Source: DASUAS01 sp963819475
GTDB lineage: Bacteria > Actinomycetota > Acidimicrobiia > IMCC26256 > DASPTH01
Direction: 5' to 3'
DNA: 64,000 bases
Assembly (NCBI GenBank): GCA_963819475.1
Contig: CAWFWE010000002.1
Coordinates: 434,001-498,000, forward strand
Shown here: piece after piece, positions 9,186-19,336 of the stretch
Layout: each line of letters begins with the position of its first letter
How positions within the stretch are numbered: position 1 is the stretch's first letter
Made by a program: the position numbers and the translations under genes
Notes under the pieces: generated by a model
The model's input: the letters and a program-made list of their open reading frames with translations, nothing else
Told to the model about the DNA's origin: nothing
Databases searched by the model: none

Positions 9186-9510
9186 GGTCACCTCCCACCT
9201 CGGTGACCACAGCATGAGCGAACCCAACCAGAATCGCGAGCACTCAAACAGGCTTTTTCAGCACCCTGCTAACCACACGCGCCGGCTGCCGGCCAGTTCG
9301 CTATCGCTGCGTGAACGGAATCATGCACGCGACTACCTCCGGACCCAGTCCCGGCGACTGCGCCAGAACCCGTCGATCTGGCCGGCTCGCCGCACGCCCG
9401 CGTGGCGGACGATCTCGCCGGCTGTAACGCACGCTGGCAGGTGGGAGACTGCTCTCCAGCACGATCGACGGAGCGATCTCCGTGATCTCGGACAACGAGG
9501 AGGGACAGAC

Positions 9511-10053
9511 ATGTTCAACCTTGACGGGTTCGTGTCCGACTGCGTTCAGGCGGTTGCCGAGACCGAACCCCGCCTGGCTATCAAGGATGTCCTGGAGCGG
9601 GCGATGCGCCACCCCGACCAGGTCGTGAAGGCCCTTCCCACTACCCGCGGCGAACTCGTTCCCCTCCACACGTCGGAGCAGCTCACCGTGCTCAAGGTCG
9701 TCTGGGCGCCCGGCATGCGGTTCCGCCCGCACAACCACCTGATGTGGGCGGCCATCGGCCTCTACGGCGGCCAGGAGGACAACGTCTTCTACCGGCGCTC
9801 CGGCCAAGGCCTCATCGTCTCCGGCCGACGCGAGCTGCACACCGGCGAGGTCGCCCTCCTCGGCGACGACACCATCCACGCCGTTGAGAACCCGCGTCAA
9901 ACCTTCACCGGCGCCATCCACGTCTACGGCGGCGACCTCACCGCGCGTCCCGGCCGCAGTGAATGGGACGAAGACAACCGACAGGAAGTCGACTACGACT
10001 TCGAACGCGTCCGACAGTACTTCGCGACCTACCAGCCTTCGGCCGCAAGCTGA
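9511..10053 (+). CDS. Cupin, cysteine-dioxygenase-like fold
   Basis: The protein has 180 residues; ATG follows GAGGAGGG with good spacing, so the longer upstream open frame is not used. The central metal-binding cupin motif is PGMRFRPHNHLMWAAIGLYG, with a later GDDTIHAVENP block giving the third histidine. The plan matches small cysteine-dioxygenase/(R)-cysteate-type iron cupins, though the arginine and tyrosine of true Cdo enzymes cannot be assigned with confidence. Standing alone between an IS remnant and a barrel protein, its substrate is open. Confidence 0.65.
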   Translation: MFNLDGFVSDCVQAVAETEPRLAIKDVLERAMRHPDQVVKALPTTRGELVPLHTSEQLTVLKVVWAPGMRFRPHNHLMWAAIGLYGGQEDNVFYRRSGQGLIVSGRRELHTGEVALLGDDTIHAVENPRQTFTGAIHVYGGDLTARPGRSEWDEDNRQEVDYDFERVRQYFATYQPSAAS

Positions 10054-10322
10054 ACGCTTGCGCGGAACCGTGCGCACAGGGACGTCACGAGCGCGCACTA
10101 GCCAGGTTTGCAACGGACGCCGAACACTCGTTCGTGCCCGAGGGGCGACACAAACCCCAAGTACACGCGACCCTTGCGAAGTGTGGCTCGTCGCCGTCTG
10201 ACCCGAGGCGATGGTGCGGCCCCACGCGAGCGATGCACTGTAGGTACTGCATTCGATTGCCCGCCCAACCGCTGATGCATGATGTTGCAGCTGTCCGGTT
10301 CCGCTGGCACGGAGGTATCGAC

Positions 10323-10637
10323 ATGTGGGCTCAGCTGATCACTACCCGCATCAAGCCCGGCAAGGAAGGTGAACTGCCGCGGCTGATGAAGGAATTCCGC
10401 GATGCGGAAACGCCGCACTCGGGCTTCATCCGCTCGACGGCCATGCAGGACCAGAACGACCCGAGCCGCCTGATCATGCTCGTGGTCTTCGAAAGCGAGG
10501 AGAAGGCCCACGCCCGCGAGGCCGACCCGCAGCGCGAGAACGACCTGGCGGGCGCCCGCGCGCTGATGGCCGAGATCTTCGACGGCCCGCCCGAGTTCGT
10601 CGACCTGACCGTCGTCGACGAGAACGCGCCCGAGTAG
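10323..10637 (+). CDS. Antibiotic-biosynthesis-monooxygenase (ABM) domain protein
   Basis: The protein has 104 residues, with ATG after CGGAGG. It begins MWAQLITTRIKPGKEGELPR, contains SGFIRSTAMQDQNDPSRLIM and LVVFESEEKAHARE, and ends with a strand EFVDLTVVDENAPE. This is the alternation of strands and helices in ABM/DUF1330-like dimeric barrels. Such proteins range from cofactor-free quinone-forming monooxygenases to heme degraders; the visible sequence does not decide. The 270 bp before it show no gene. Confidence 0.65.
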   Translation: MWAQLITTRIKPGKEGELPRLMKEFRDAETPHSGFIRSTAMQDQNDPSRLIMLVVFESEEKAHAREADPQRENDLAGARALMAEIFDGPPEFVDLTVVDENAPE

Positions 10638-10945
10638 ACACGGCGCGGCAGCGCGGCCCTACGTCGTGCCAGATTGCGGTCGCCAACGTCGCCAGCGGTT
10701 CCTGATCGTCCGGATCCAGCAGGGCCGCCCGTGCATGTCGCCGATGAGATGACGATCTCGCGCAGACCACGCAGAAGTGATGAGTCCCGTGGCCCGAGAA
10801 GGCGACGCCGGCTGGACCGTGGTTCACGTCGGGCGTTGAGGGCGGAACCGCGCAACTGGGGACGCGACCGCCGGGTGAAGCATTTTGACGTAGCCGTCTC
10901 GGCACTTCGCACGGCGCCGCGAGGCTGCTCGCCCAAGAATCGTCG

Positions 10946-13373
10946 TCAGTTTGAGGTGGCCGTCGGGATGCCTCGGTCCTCGGCGAGACGCTTCACATCG
11001 CAGACCTGGGCCCGCAGGGGTGAGCTGCCGCTGATCGGGTCGCTCGGTGTCTGGCTGAGCACCAGGTTGAGGTTGGCGCTGCCGGGACCGAAGGGCGGGA
11101 AACCAGGCAGGTTGAGCTCCTCGCACGGTTCGAACCAGCCGTGCTGTCCGCTCACGACGTTCGGGGCGAGCGTGTCATTCAACGCGGCGCGAGCCCGCAC
11201 GGCGCCCTTGGGCGTCTTGATCTCCACCCAGGTTCCCTCGGCGATCCCGCGCGGCTGCGGTGTCCGGGTGCAACTCGACCTCTGGGTCCGGGACGTGGCG
11301 GCGCAGGCTGGCGACCTGGCGGTGTTGGGTCTCGCAAAAGTGCAAGGCCTTGGTGCAGGTGAGGATCAGTGGGAACTCATCGGCGAGGTCGGGGCGTGAT
11401 CGGGGGCTCAAGGCGGGTTCGGTGAACGTGGGGACCGGTGGTTGTCCGATGTCGAGGAACGCTTCCGCGTACAGCTCGATCCGTCCGGTGGGCGTGGCGA
11501 ACCCGGCGGGCACGCCGTCGTCGCCGGCCGCCGCGTACTTCCGATGGCGGGTCTCGAGCGGTAAGCGGACACCCGCGGGTTCGGCGCGGAGCTCTTGGAG
11601 CGTGACGCCGCTCGGCGCGAGCTGGTGCTCCCAGCCGGCGTCGACGTTTCCGTGGAAGAAGTGCTCGCCGAGTCCGAGCCGGGAGGCGAGGTCGAAGATG
11701 ACCTCGATGTCCGAGCGGGCTTCATCCACGGGCGCCACCAGCGGGGCGCGCAACTGCGCCAGGGACTGGGCCTCCTGCGAGATCTCGAAGCCGACCTTCA
11801 GTCCCTCGGCCTCGAAGGCACCGGTCACCGGCAGCACGATGTCGGCCTGCTCGGCCGTCGGGCTCATGAACATGTCCAGGTGGACGTGGAAGTCAAGTGC
11901 CTGCAGAGCCTCTCGGCCGCGGGCGCTGTCGCCGTGAGCCATCAGCAGGTTCGACCCGAAGCTCACGAGCGCGCGTGGCCGATACGGACGGCCTTCGAGC
12001 GCGGCGGTGTAGAAGTCTTCGCCGGTGACGAACTCGAAGCGGGCCGGGCCGAGCGGCCGATCGCTGACGCCGATCGCCTTCGCCCGCTGTGCGGGGTCGA
12101 GCAGCTCCATCCCGGCGATCGGGTTCGTGGGTATGGGCGTGAACAACACGTTGCCGCCGGGGGCGTCGAAGCAGCCGGTGAGCGCGTACAGCACGTTGAT
12201 CGCTCGGATGATCTGCGTCGTGGCACTGTGCTGTTCGAGACCGCTCCACGTGTAGAAGGCGATCGGGCGGTGATCCCACAGAACCCGCGCGGCGCGCTCG
12301 ATCTCGGCGGCCGGAACGCCCGTGATCTCTTCCGCGACCTTGGGTTGAAACGCGCGGCACTGCTCGGCGACGAGGTCGAACGCCGGCCGACAAGCCACCA
12401 CGCCGTCGGTGGTCGGCACCTCGACCGCCCCCACCAGTGCGAGCCGGCCGTGGTCATCGACGTCACAGCCGCGCGCAGCCGGATCGACAACGATCGACCG
12501 CCCGGCGACCTCATCCCAGGCGACATAGTGCCCCGCAGGCCCATCGGCGGACAGGTCGCTCGCGCGCAGCAACCGGCCCGTGTCGCCGCGGACCAAGAGC
12601 GGGCCGGTAGTCCAACGGCGCACGAACGCCTCGTCGTACCAGCCACGCTCGATCATCACATTGGTGATCGCTAGCGCCAGCGCGGCGTCGGTCCCCGGAC
12701 GGACCCGCAACCACGGATCGGCCTTGGCCGCGAGCCCAGCCCGTCGCGGATCGACGACCACCAACTTCGCGCCGCGGCGCAGCGCCGCCCGCGTCGCTGT
12801 TGCATGGGCAAGTCGTGACACCAACGGGTTGTAACCCCAGAACAGGATGCACTCCGCGCGGTCGAGGTCGGGCATGTACTGCCCGGGGACCGGCGCGCCA
12901 TAGGTGTACAGCGACGCGAAGTAGCGGCCCCACCCGCACAGCTCCATCGACGCCACGAAGTTCGGGCTACCGAACGCCCGCTGCAGCCGCTGGATCCAGT
13001 CGACACAGTCGACGATCGCCGACGTCGAGGGCGACACCGAACTGAACACGACCGATTCCGGCCCGTGGTTACGTCCCAGTGCCCGGAGACGGTCGGTCAC
13101 GGTGTCGAGCGCCTCGTCCCAGCTGATGCGCCGCCAGCCGGGGTCGGCCGCACCTTTGGCGTTGGTGCGCTTCATCGGGAACCGGAGTCGGTCCGGATGG
13201 GCGGTGATCGCCGGCGCCTCCTTGCCCTTGACGCACAACGCCTTCCCGGTCGGGTGCGACGGGTCACGGTTCAGCGTGAACGTCCCGTCCGTCACCGTCG
13301 CTCGCGCGCCGCACCGCGAGACGCACAGCGGGCAGTACGTCGCGATCTCGGTCGAAGTCGGTGCTTCGGCCAT
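10946..13373 (-). CDS. Molybdopterin oxidoreductase (one-base frameshift near C-terminus)
   Basis: ATG follows GGAGGGAGGAC. The N-terminus carries a [4Fe-4S] site (CPLCVSRCG plus ALCVKG), then the bis-MGD fold: FWGYNPLVSRLAHATATRAA, GAKLVVVDPRRAGLAAKADP, and the C-terminal molydopterin dinucleotide-binding domain. A cysteine in MELCGWGRYFAS is placed where formate dehydrogenase/acetylene-hydratase-type enzymes have their metal ligand. The frame breaks near 11240: removing one G from a GGG run restores AARIAEGTWVEIKTPKG and the protein then runs to 10946 (about 809 residues). No iron-sulfur or membrane partner subunit is adjacent. Substrate is unknown. Confidence 0.8.
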
Positions 13374-13614
13374 GTCCTCCCTCCGCGCGGTCGTACCCGG
13401 CTCGCCGGCGGCGCTCACTCCTCCAGCCGCGTCCTCCAGCGTAGGCGGCACGCACCGCGCGCGCTCTCGGCAAGTACCCGCCCGGTCGCGCTGCCGACGA
13501 TTTGAGCCCGTCGCTGCTCGTCGCAAGGCACGGAAGACGGCGTAAGCCACCACGACAGATCGACGAATCCGGGCGCGCTCGACGACGACGCGGGGGCGCT
13601 CCAGAACGCGCGCC

Positions 13615-14797
13615 CTAGAACGAGCGTCGCGCTGCGGCGAGGCGCGTGGCCGAAGTGCTGTTACTGGGACACGCGCGATTGGCACGACGCGCTGCGAAGA
13701 GGAGTGCACAAGACCCGCCGAGCGGACTACTCCCGTGACTAGTCCCGGAACTACTCCCACCCGACTCGGGATCGAACATACGTTCGAGTGTCGGAGGGGC
13801 GTCTGCACCCGAACGCGCACCAGCTGTCCTACGAGGTGAGCTGATGCTACAGAGGCCAGCGAGGTAGAGGCGCAGATCTTCGACCGTGGTCATCAGTTCG
13901 CATTCGTTCAGGGTCTGCAGGTCCGCGCGCCGGATCTTGTCTGCCCAGTGTCCCTCGGCGACGAGCGCATCGCAGTACGTGAGCGCCACGGAGAACGGGT
14001 TGATGTCGTAGTGGTCGTTGTCCCGCCACCGGCGTCCGCGGTCGGCGTGCTGCACACGCTTCATCTCAACCTGGTTCCACGCTGTTGGCACCTCGGCCAG
14101 GAACTCGAGGAGCGACTCCTTCTCGCGGTCGGGGCGGAGGATTGCGCCGTTGACAAGACCGCGCTCTTCGAGGTCGGGCTCGATGTAGTCGAGGAGCGCG
14201 ATGAACTCGGTACCCAGGGCGACGTCGTCGAGCCACACGCCGTTGATGCCCTCTTGGGCGGTGACGTCAGCAAACCGCTGCTCGTCGGCGACGAACTTCC
14301 CGGACCATTCGTCCAGCAGCTCGCGCATCAAGCGCTCCTCCTCGGCGTTGAGCACCGTCTGAGCGAGCAGATGGAACTCAAGCTCTGGCCCGACCACCGC
14401 GAAGACACGCGCGAAGTCGTCGTTCTCGGACGCTCGGAACACATGACCGTATCCCTTCCCGAAGATCTGCAGTGGATTCCGCACCACGGGACTGGGCCCA
14501 AAGCGTCGATCCGAGCGCAGCGGAGATCTCGGACTGCACGAGAGCGGGGATTGGCCCGACGACGGCATGCCAGCGCGAGAGCGAGCCCACCGTCGCCGCG
14601 AGCTCGAGGCGTCGTTCCTTCGGCGCCTTCGCCACCTCCATGTAGTGCGCTGACGAAAGCGGGAACGACACTGCGCCGATCGCCACAGCAGCCTCCGCCA
14701 GGTCGTAGAGGTCGGACCAGAGGCTCCCGACCTCGCCACGTTTCCGCACGTCGGTGAGGGCGATCCACGCCCACTGGTCGAGGTAGACGCGCTTCAC
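13615..14797 (-). CDS. PIN-like nuclease-type protein (frameshifted)
   Basis: The GTG start gives KRVYLDQWAWIALTD, whose YLDQ aspartate matches the first acidic position of PIN-like domains; PLSSAHYMEVAK follows. After SEISAALGSTLW the frame breaks near 14505; dropping one base of GGGCCC continues as ASPVVRNPLQIFGKGYGHVF and onward through DNDHYDINPFSVALTYCDAL, a DxxH/D-rich block typical of these proteins, to MTTVEDLRLYLAGL. The last about 75 residues before the stop look like noncoding sequence, so the true end is uncertain. No antitoxin gene is seen next to it. About 900 bp upstream (14798-15714) hold no gene I can support. Confidence 0.55.
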
Positions 14798-15053
14798 GCC
14801 TGAATGGTCGCACCGGGGTGTGACAGGGAAGCGGACCCGCCGCACTCAGTCGAATGGATGCTCGATCGCGCGCTGCAGTCGCTCCCCCTCTGCAACGGCA
14901 CCCCGCTGGTCGGCACCGAGCCGATCGAGGCGTGGCCAGAGTTGGCATCGCTCTTGCACCGGTTCCGGCCAGTCGCTCACGAGCACACCGCCGGCGATCG
15001 ACGTAGCGTCCTGCCATGGATGAGGCGATCATCGGTGCCGTCGTCGGGGCTGC

Positions 15054-15368
15054 TCACCTTCGCCGGCACGTACTACCTGGCGCGCGTGTGCTCCGGGTGA
15101 CTCCCCCACCCGACACCGACCAACCACACCTCGGCGGCGAGAGCTCTCGGCGCAGAGCCGCGTCGCGTGCCAAGAGGGCGCGGTAGGCGGAACGGCACTC
15201 ACGGTGCAGCGTGTAGGTGGTCTCGACCTGTCCAGTGCATTCGTGCAGCCATTGCCTATGCGGGTTCGCGTCCGCCGGGTCGCGCTCAACACGGCGAGTT
15301 TCGACGCGTTGCAGGGACGGATGTAGGGATAACACCGCCCGACCCACTCGAAAAGATTGCAGATTCAT
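15054..15368 (-). other. Weak open frame in a 900-bp gene-poor stretch
   Basis: Between 14798 and 15714 nothing is clearly coding. The best candidate is a 104-codon minus-strand frame with DPADANPHRQWLHECTGQ and TLHRECRSAYRALLARDAAL, which has a more protein-like middle than its ends and may be the remnant of a small gene. There is no ribosome site or relative in the window, and I do not assign a function. Confidence 0.15.
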
Positions 15369-15714
15369 CGCCGAAACGAACCAACGACGCCCTGTAGGGA
15401 AGCTGGTAGGGATGGTTCAATCGTGGTCGCCGTGACGAAGATGCGCCCGTCGGCGCAGCCAGTGGGGCGACGACTGCGCCCTCCGAGGGCTCAGAGTTCT
15501 GGGCGGGCTCGCTCGTTCTAGGAGACGCAACCGAAGGAGTCGAAAAGGCTCGCGTGGGGGAAAGGATCGAGCGTTTCGATCTTCAGTCAGCAACCCGCTG
15601 GCTGGGAGCACACCTTCGATCGAAAACGCACGTGTCGCAGCCATCGTCGAACTTCAACGGCGCGCGCTCGAGTTGTGATGTGAGCCGCCGCAGCCTCGAA
15701 CGGCACGGACCGAT

Positions 15715-16479
15715 CTATGGGCGTTCGGTGATGCGAGCGAATCTCGCGTCGACCTCAGCGATTCGCTCGGGGTGGGTGAAGAGGAACGTACGCTGATCGA
15801 CCACCGCGTCGACGACCATTCGGCCGATGTCTTCCGCCGCAACCACCCCGGGTTCAAGCGTCGACGCCGCCGGCTCGTCGGGCGAATCGATCGGTAGGCC
15901 CAGCCTGCTCGGGACTCGGCCGGGAAAGACCACGGTCACGCCGATCGGTGCACCGGCCGCACGGAGCTCCATGTCCAAGGTCTCGCTCAACGCGAGTACA
16001 CCGTGCTTCGCCACGTTGTACGGGCCTATCCCGGCGACGGGCACCACAGCAGCCATCGACGCGACGTTGACGACGTGACCCTCGGTCCCAGCCGCGAGCA
16101 TGCGCGGGACGAACGATCGGATGCCGTGCAGCACGCCCCAGAGGTTCACGCCCAGCACAGCTTCCCAGTCGGTCAGTGGAAGCTCCCATGCCGAGCCGCC
16201 CCGAATGATCCCCGCGTTGTTGCACACGACGTGGACTGCACCGAACCGTTCGAAGGTTTCGTCGGCGAGCACTTCGACTGCGCATGGATCGGCGACATCG
16301 CAGACCACGCCCGCAGCCCGGTCGGTGCCGATGCCCGCGACTTCTCGTTCGAGTCGCTCCTCGTCGACGTCGGTCATCATGACTGTCATTCCGGAGTCTG
16401 CGAACGCCTGAGCGATGCCCAGGCCGATGCCACTCGCGGCGCCGGTCACGACTGCGACCCGATCGGTCAGCTGCTGCAT
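15715..16479 (-). CDS. Short-chain dehydrogenase/reductase (SDR)
   Basis: The protein has 254 residues. The nucleotide-binding motif is VVTGAASGIGLGIA (TGxxxGxG), the structural motif NNAG is in VVCNNAGIIRGG, and the catalytic serine and YxxxK are in VNVASMAAVVPVAGIGPYNVAKHG. An aspartate after strand 2 (MMTDVDEERL) suggests NAD(H) preference. The C-terminus (LFTHPERIAEVDARFARI) is the type found in many uncharacterised actinobacterial SDRs. It is followed upstream on the same strand by the SnoaL-like gene and likely belongs to its transcript. Confidence 0.85.
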   Translation of the reverse strand: MQQLTDRVAVVTGAASGIGLGIAQAFADSGMTVMMTDVDEERLEREVAGIGTDRAAGVVCDVADPCAVEVLADETFERFGAVHVVCNNAGIIRGGSAWELPLTDWEAVLGVNLWGVLHGIRSFVPRMLAAGTEGHVVNVASMAAVVPVAGIGPYNVAKHGVLALSETLDMELRAAGAPIGVTVVFPGRVPSRLGLPIDSPDEPAASTLEPGVVAAEDIGRMVVDAVVDQRTFLFTHPERIAEVDARFARITERP

Positions 16480-16506
16480 GGCACTTCCCTCGGGTTCACT
16501 GTCGGT

Positions 16507-17069
16507 TCACCATCGTTCAGCGTGATCTGAGGACGGCGACAACGGGCGCTCGTACGCGAGATCGCGTCGGTCGCGAGTTCCCTTGAGGTAGCCCTGCGCT
16601 TTGAAGAACGAGGACTGCAAGACCGAAGCGTCGGCGATGAACATCACTTCGACAGTCGATCTGCGCAGCGCGATCCGCCACTCGCCATCTCGACGTTCGA
16701 GGCGGTCGGCGTACCGGCCACTGATGAATTGCGCCGTGCAGCCGTCGGAGCTCAACAAGACGACGATGACGTGCTCTCCGCGTGCGCTTCGTCGCCGTCG
16801 ATCTCGCACGCATGGGTCGTGATGTTGTGCGTGTGGACGTCAGACGTCGCGGCATGCGTGGCATTGGCCCACGGGCCGTACTCAGGTCCGGCGTTCGTGG
16901 TGAATCCGTGTTCATCGATTGCGTCTGGGTGGTAAGTGCCACCGATCACGTCGAGATCGTGGCGATCACAGCCACGGGCATGCGCCGCGATGCAGTCGAG
17001 AACGGCCTGCCGATCCTTCAGTTCCCGGACTTCGCGCTGGAGCGCGGCGATGTCTTCTTCAGTGCTCAT
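16507..17069 (-). CDS. SnoaL-like / ring-hydroxylating dioxygenase beta-like protein (frameshifted)
   Basis: The start region STEEDIAALQREVRELKDRQ and AAHARGCDRHDLDVIGGTYHPDA is the usual N-terminus of SnoaL_4 proteins found in steroid and terpene catabolic clusters. HNITTHACEIDGDEAHAES is followed by a frame break near 16765; inserting one T gives ESYVIVVLL and continues as GRYADRLERRDGEWRIALRR to the stop. The length (563 bp) is one base short of whole codons, which agrees with a one-base deletion. It is divergent from the LLM oxidoreductase at 17140. Confidence 0.7.
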
Positions 17070-17097
17070 GTTCCCTCACCGCCCCCCGAGCTGCAAC

Positions 17098-17119
17098 TAC
17101 GATTGTACGAACGTATAGC
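17098..17119. promoter_or_regulatory. Candidate TetR operator between SnoaL and LLM genes
   Basis: TACGATTGTACGAACGTA is an imperfect palindrome placed about 20 bp before the LLM start and 30 bp before the divergent SnoaL start. It shares the GTACGA core with the two palindromes at 20939-20971, and a TetR gene follows LLM. Binding by that TetR is inference. Confidence 0.4.
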
Positions 17120-17139
17120 AATAAGTCGAGGGGGCGTCA

Positions 17140-18054
17140 ATGCGGATCGGGTTGACGGGCGGCGGAGCATCAGTCGATCGAGTCGTACGCCAGGCGAAGG
17201 AAGCAGAAGCGGACGGATTCAGCGCCCTCTGGTACGCGAGCATCGTCACCGGGGATCCGCTCGTGGCGATGGCGATTGCCGGCCGGGAGACGTCCACGAT
17301 CGAACTCGGTACGGCGGTGCTGCAGACCTCTCCCTGCCATCCTCTGCTGCAGGCGAATCGGGTGAGCTCCGTCGTCGACGCGATGGGCCGGCCCGGCTTC
17401 ACGCTCGGTATCGGGCCCTCCCACGAACCGGTGATTCGCGGAGCGTTCGGAATGTCGTACGACCACCCGGGGCGCAGCACCGACGAGTACCTCCAGATCT
17501 TGACTGCGCTCCTGCGCGGCGAGAACGTCGACTTCGACGGATCCGACTGGTCAGCGCACACCGCAGGTCGCGCGGTCCCGCCGTCTCATCCCGTACCGGT
17601 TCTGGTATCTGCATTGGGCCCGCGCCTGCTGCGTGTTGCGGGCGAACACGCCGACGGCACCGTGCTGTGGATGGCACCAGCACGAGCGATCGAGACGCAC
17701 GTAGCACCGAAGCTCCACGCCGCAGCAGCAGCTGCGGGGCGACCCGCACCGCGCATCGTCGCGGGACTTCCCGTCGCCGTGCATGACGACATCGCGGAGG
17801 CACGCGCGGCAGCCTCCGCGAGCTCGTCGATGTACGCGCAGATGGAGAACTACACGCGCATCCTCGAAATCGGCGGTGCAGGCACACCGGCGGACGCCGC
17901 GATCGTGGGGAACGAGTCATCGGTCACGTCGCAGCTGCAGTCGCTGCTCGACGCTGGAGCGACCGACATCTGGGCGGCAGTCTTCCCAGTCGGCGACGAT
18001 CGCAGGGCATCGATGCGAAGGTCCAAGGATCTGCTCCGAGAGCTCGTGCGCTAA
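17140..18054 (+). CDS. LLM-class F420-dependent oxidoreductase
   Basis: The protein has 304 residues and the luciferase-like TIM-barrel pattern: MRIGLTGGGASVDRVVRQAK, ELGTAVLQTSPCHPLLQANR, FTLGIGPSHEPVIRGAFGM, the helix DEYLQILTALLRG and PVPVLVSALGPRLLRVAGEH. These blocks are typical of the TIGR03564-like F420 subgroup of actinobacteria rather than FMN monooxygenases. The likely role is a hydride transfer from F420H2 to a ketone or enone in the surrounding catabolic set. TetR follows after 45 bp on the same strand. Confidence 0.8.
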   Translation: MRIGLTGGGASVDRVVRQAKEAEADGFSALWYASIVTGDPLVAMAIAGRETSTIELGTAVLQTSPCHPLLQANRVSSVVDAMGRPGFTLGIGPSHEPVIRGAFGMSYDHPGRSTDEYLQILTALLRGENVDFDGSDWSAHTAGRAVPPSHPVPVLVSALGPRLLRVAGEHADGTVLWMAPARAIETHVAPKLHAAAAAAGRPAPRIVAGLPVAVHDDIAEARAAASASSSMYAQMENYTRILEIGGAGTPADAAIVGNESSVTSQLQSLLDAGATDIWAAVFPVGDDRRASMRRSKDLLRELVR

Positions 18055-18099
18055 GGATTCGAAACGCTCGGCAGGGGCAACGAAGGAACGAGGACGGGC

Positions 18100-18759
18100 A
18101 TGGCATCTCAGCGGCGCGTCGGCGCAGAGACCTCGAAGACACGGGATCGCCTCCTGGACTCCGTCGAGCGGTTGATGGTCAAGGACGGCTACGCCGCGGT
18201 CACGTACCGGGCAGTGGCCGCAAAGGCCGGCGTGACTTCCGGTCTCGTCCAGTACTACTTCCCGGCGCTCGACGACATCTTCGTCGCTGCGATCCGTCGT
18301 CGTTCGGAGCAGAACCTGGCCCGGCTCGAAGCCGCGTTGCGCGCCCGGCCCGAGCAACCGCTCAGGGTGCTCTGGGAGTACAGCCAGGAAGAATCGACAG
18401 CGGCCCTGACCACCGAGTTCCTCGCTCTCGGAAATCATCGAAAGTCGATTCGCGCTGAGATCGCAGAGTTCACCGATCGAGTACGAGAGCTGCAGCTGGA
18501 CGCGCTCCGGAGCTCCGGCGTGAAGGACCTACCGGGCCTCGGCGACCTGTCGATCGAGGTCCTTCTGTTCGTGCTCACAGGGGTACCGAAGTTGCTGCGG
18601 CTCGAAGAAGGCGTGGGCGTCTCGGGCTCCCATCAAGCGACGGTGGACGCGTTCGCGCAACTCCTCGACGCCGCCGAACCAACACAACGAGGGAGCGACG
18701 TGGCTGCGGTCCCATCCCGCAAGAAGTCAAAGCCACGCCGTTCCGCGCCTAAGCGATGA
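18100..18759 (+). CDS. TetR/AcrR-family regulator
   Basis: The protein has 219 residues. The N-terminal helix-turn-helix runs through TRDRLLDSVERLMVKDGYAA, VTYRAVAAKAGVTSGLVQYY and FPALDDIFVAAIRRR, the standard TetR pattern. The C-terminus ends in a lysine/arginine-rich tail. Its 3' end overlaps the convergent P450 3' end by 11 bp. With the GTACGA-type palindromes in front of LLM and between P450 and SDR, it is the best candidate repressor of the cluster. Confidence 0.85.
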   Translation: MASQRRVGAETSKTRDRLLDSVERLMVKDGYAAVTYRAVAAKAGVTSGLVQYYFPALDDIFVAAIRRRSEQNLARLEAALRARPEQPLRVLWEYSQEESTAALTTEFLALGNHRKSIRAEIAEFTDRVRELQLDALRSSGVKDLPGLGDLSIEVLLFVLTGVPKLLRLEEGVGVSGSHQATVDAFAQLLDAAEPTQRGSDVAAVPSRKKSKPRRSAPKR

Positions 18760-19336
18760 CGGCCGGCATGGTGTCCCACCCTCGGACGGTCGTGGTGGGC
18801 GAGCGGCGAGCGCCGTCCAGGTCGATCTCCCAATCCGGGAATCGGTTCAGGATCTCATCGAGCGCGACCCGACCTTCGAGACGAGCCAGCGCAGCACCCA
18901 AGCAGTAGTGAGCCCCGTAGCCGAACGTGACGTGTTGTCCGATGTTTCGGTGGATGTCGAACGCTTCAGCATTCTCGAACCGTCGCTCGTCCCGATTGGC
19001 CGACGCGAGCATGAGCAGCAGTGCGCTGCCCGCCGGCACCGTGATTCCGTGGTACTCGACAGCCTCGGGGAGGTAGCGGGCAACGTGGGGGCCCGGGGGT
19101 TCGAACCGCAAGAGCTCTTCTACGGCATTTCCGACGAGCGAGCGGTCTTGGAACAACGCTCGTCGTTGGTCGGCATGCTCACCGAGGAGCGCGCCCATCC
19201 AGCCGAAGAGACGGCCAGTGGTGTCGACTCCTGCCCCGGCGATGACGACGAGGAACGTGAGCAGCTCGTCCCTGCTCAGCCGGCGCTCTTCACCCGTCGC
19301 GTCCATGAACTCCACGTGCAGTAGTTCGGTGATTAA

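Noticed and set aside
13374..13820. N-terminal extension of the molybdopterin oxidoreductase
   Set aside because: No family similarity or export signal, and a GGAGGGAGGAC ribosome site precedes the ATG at 13373.
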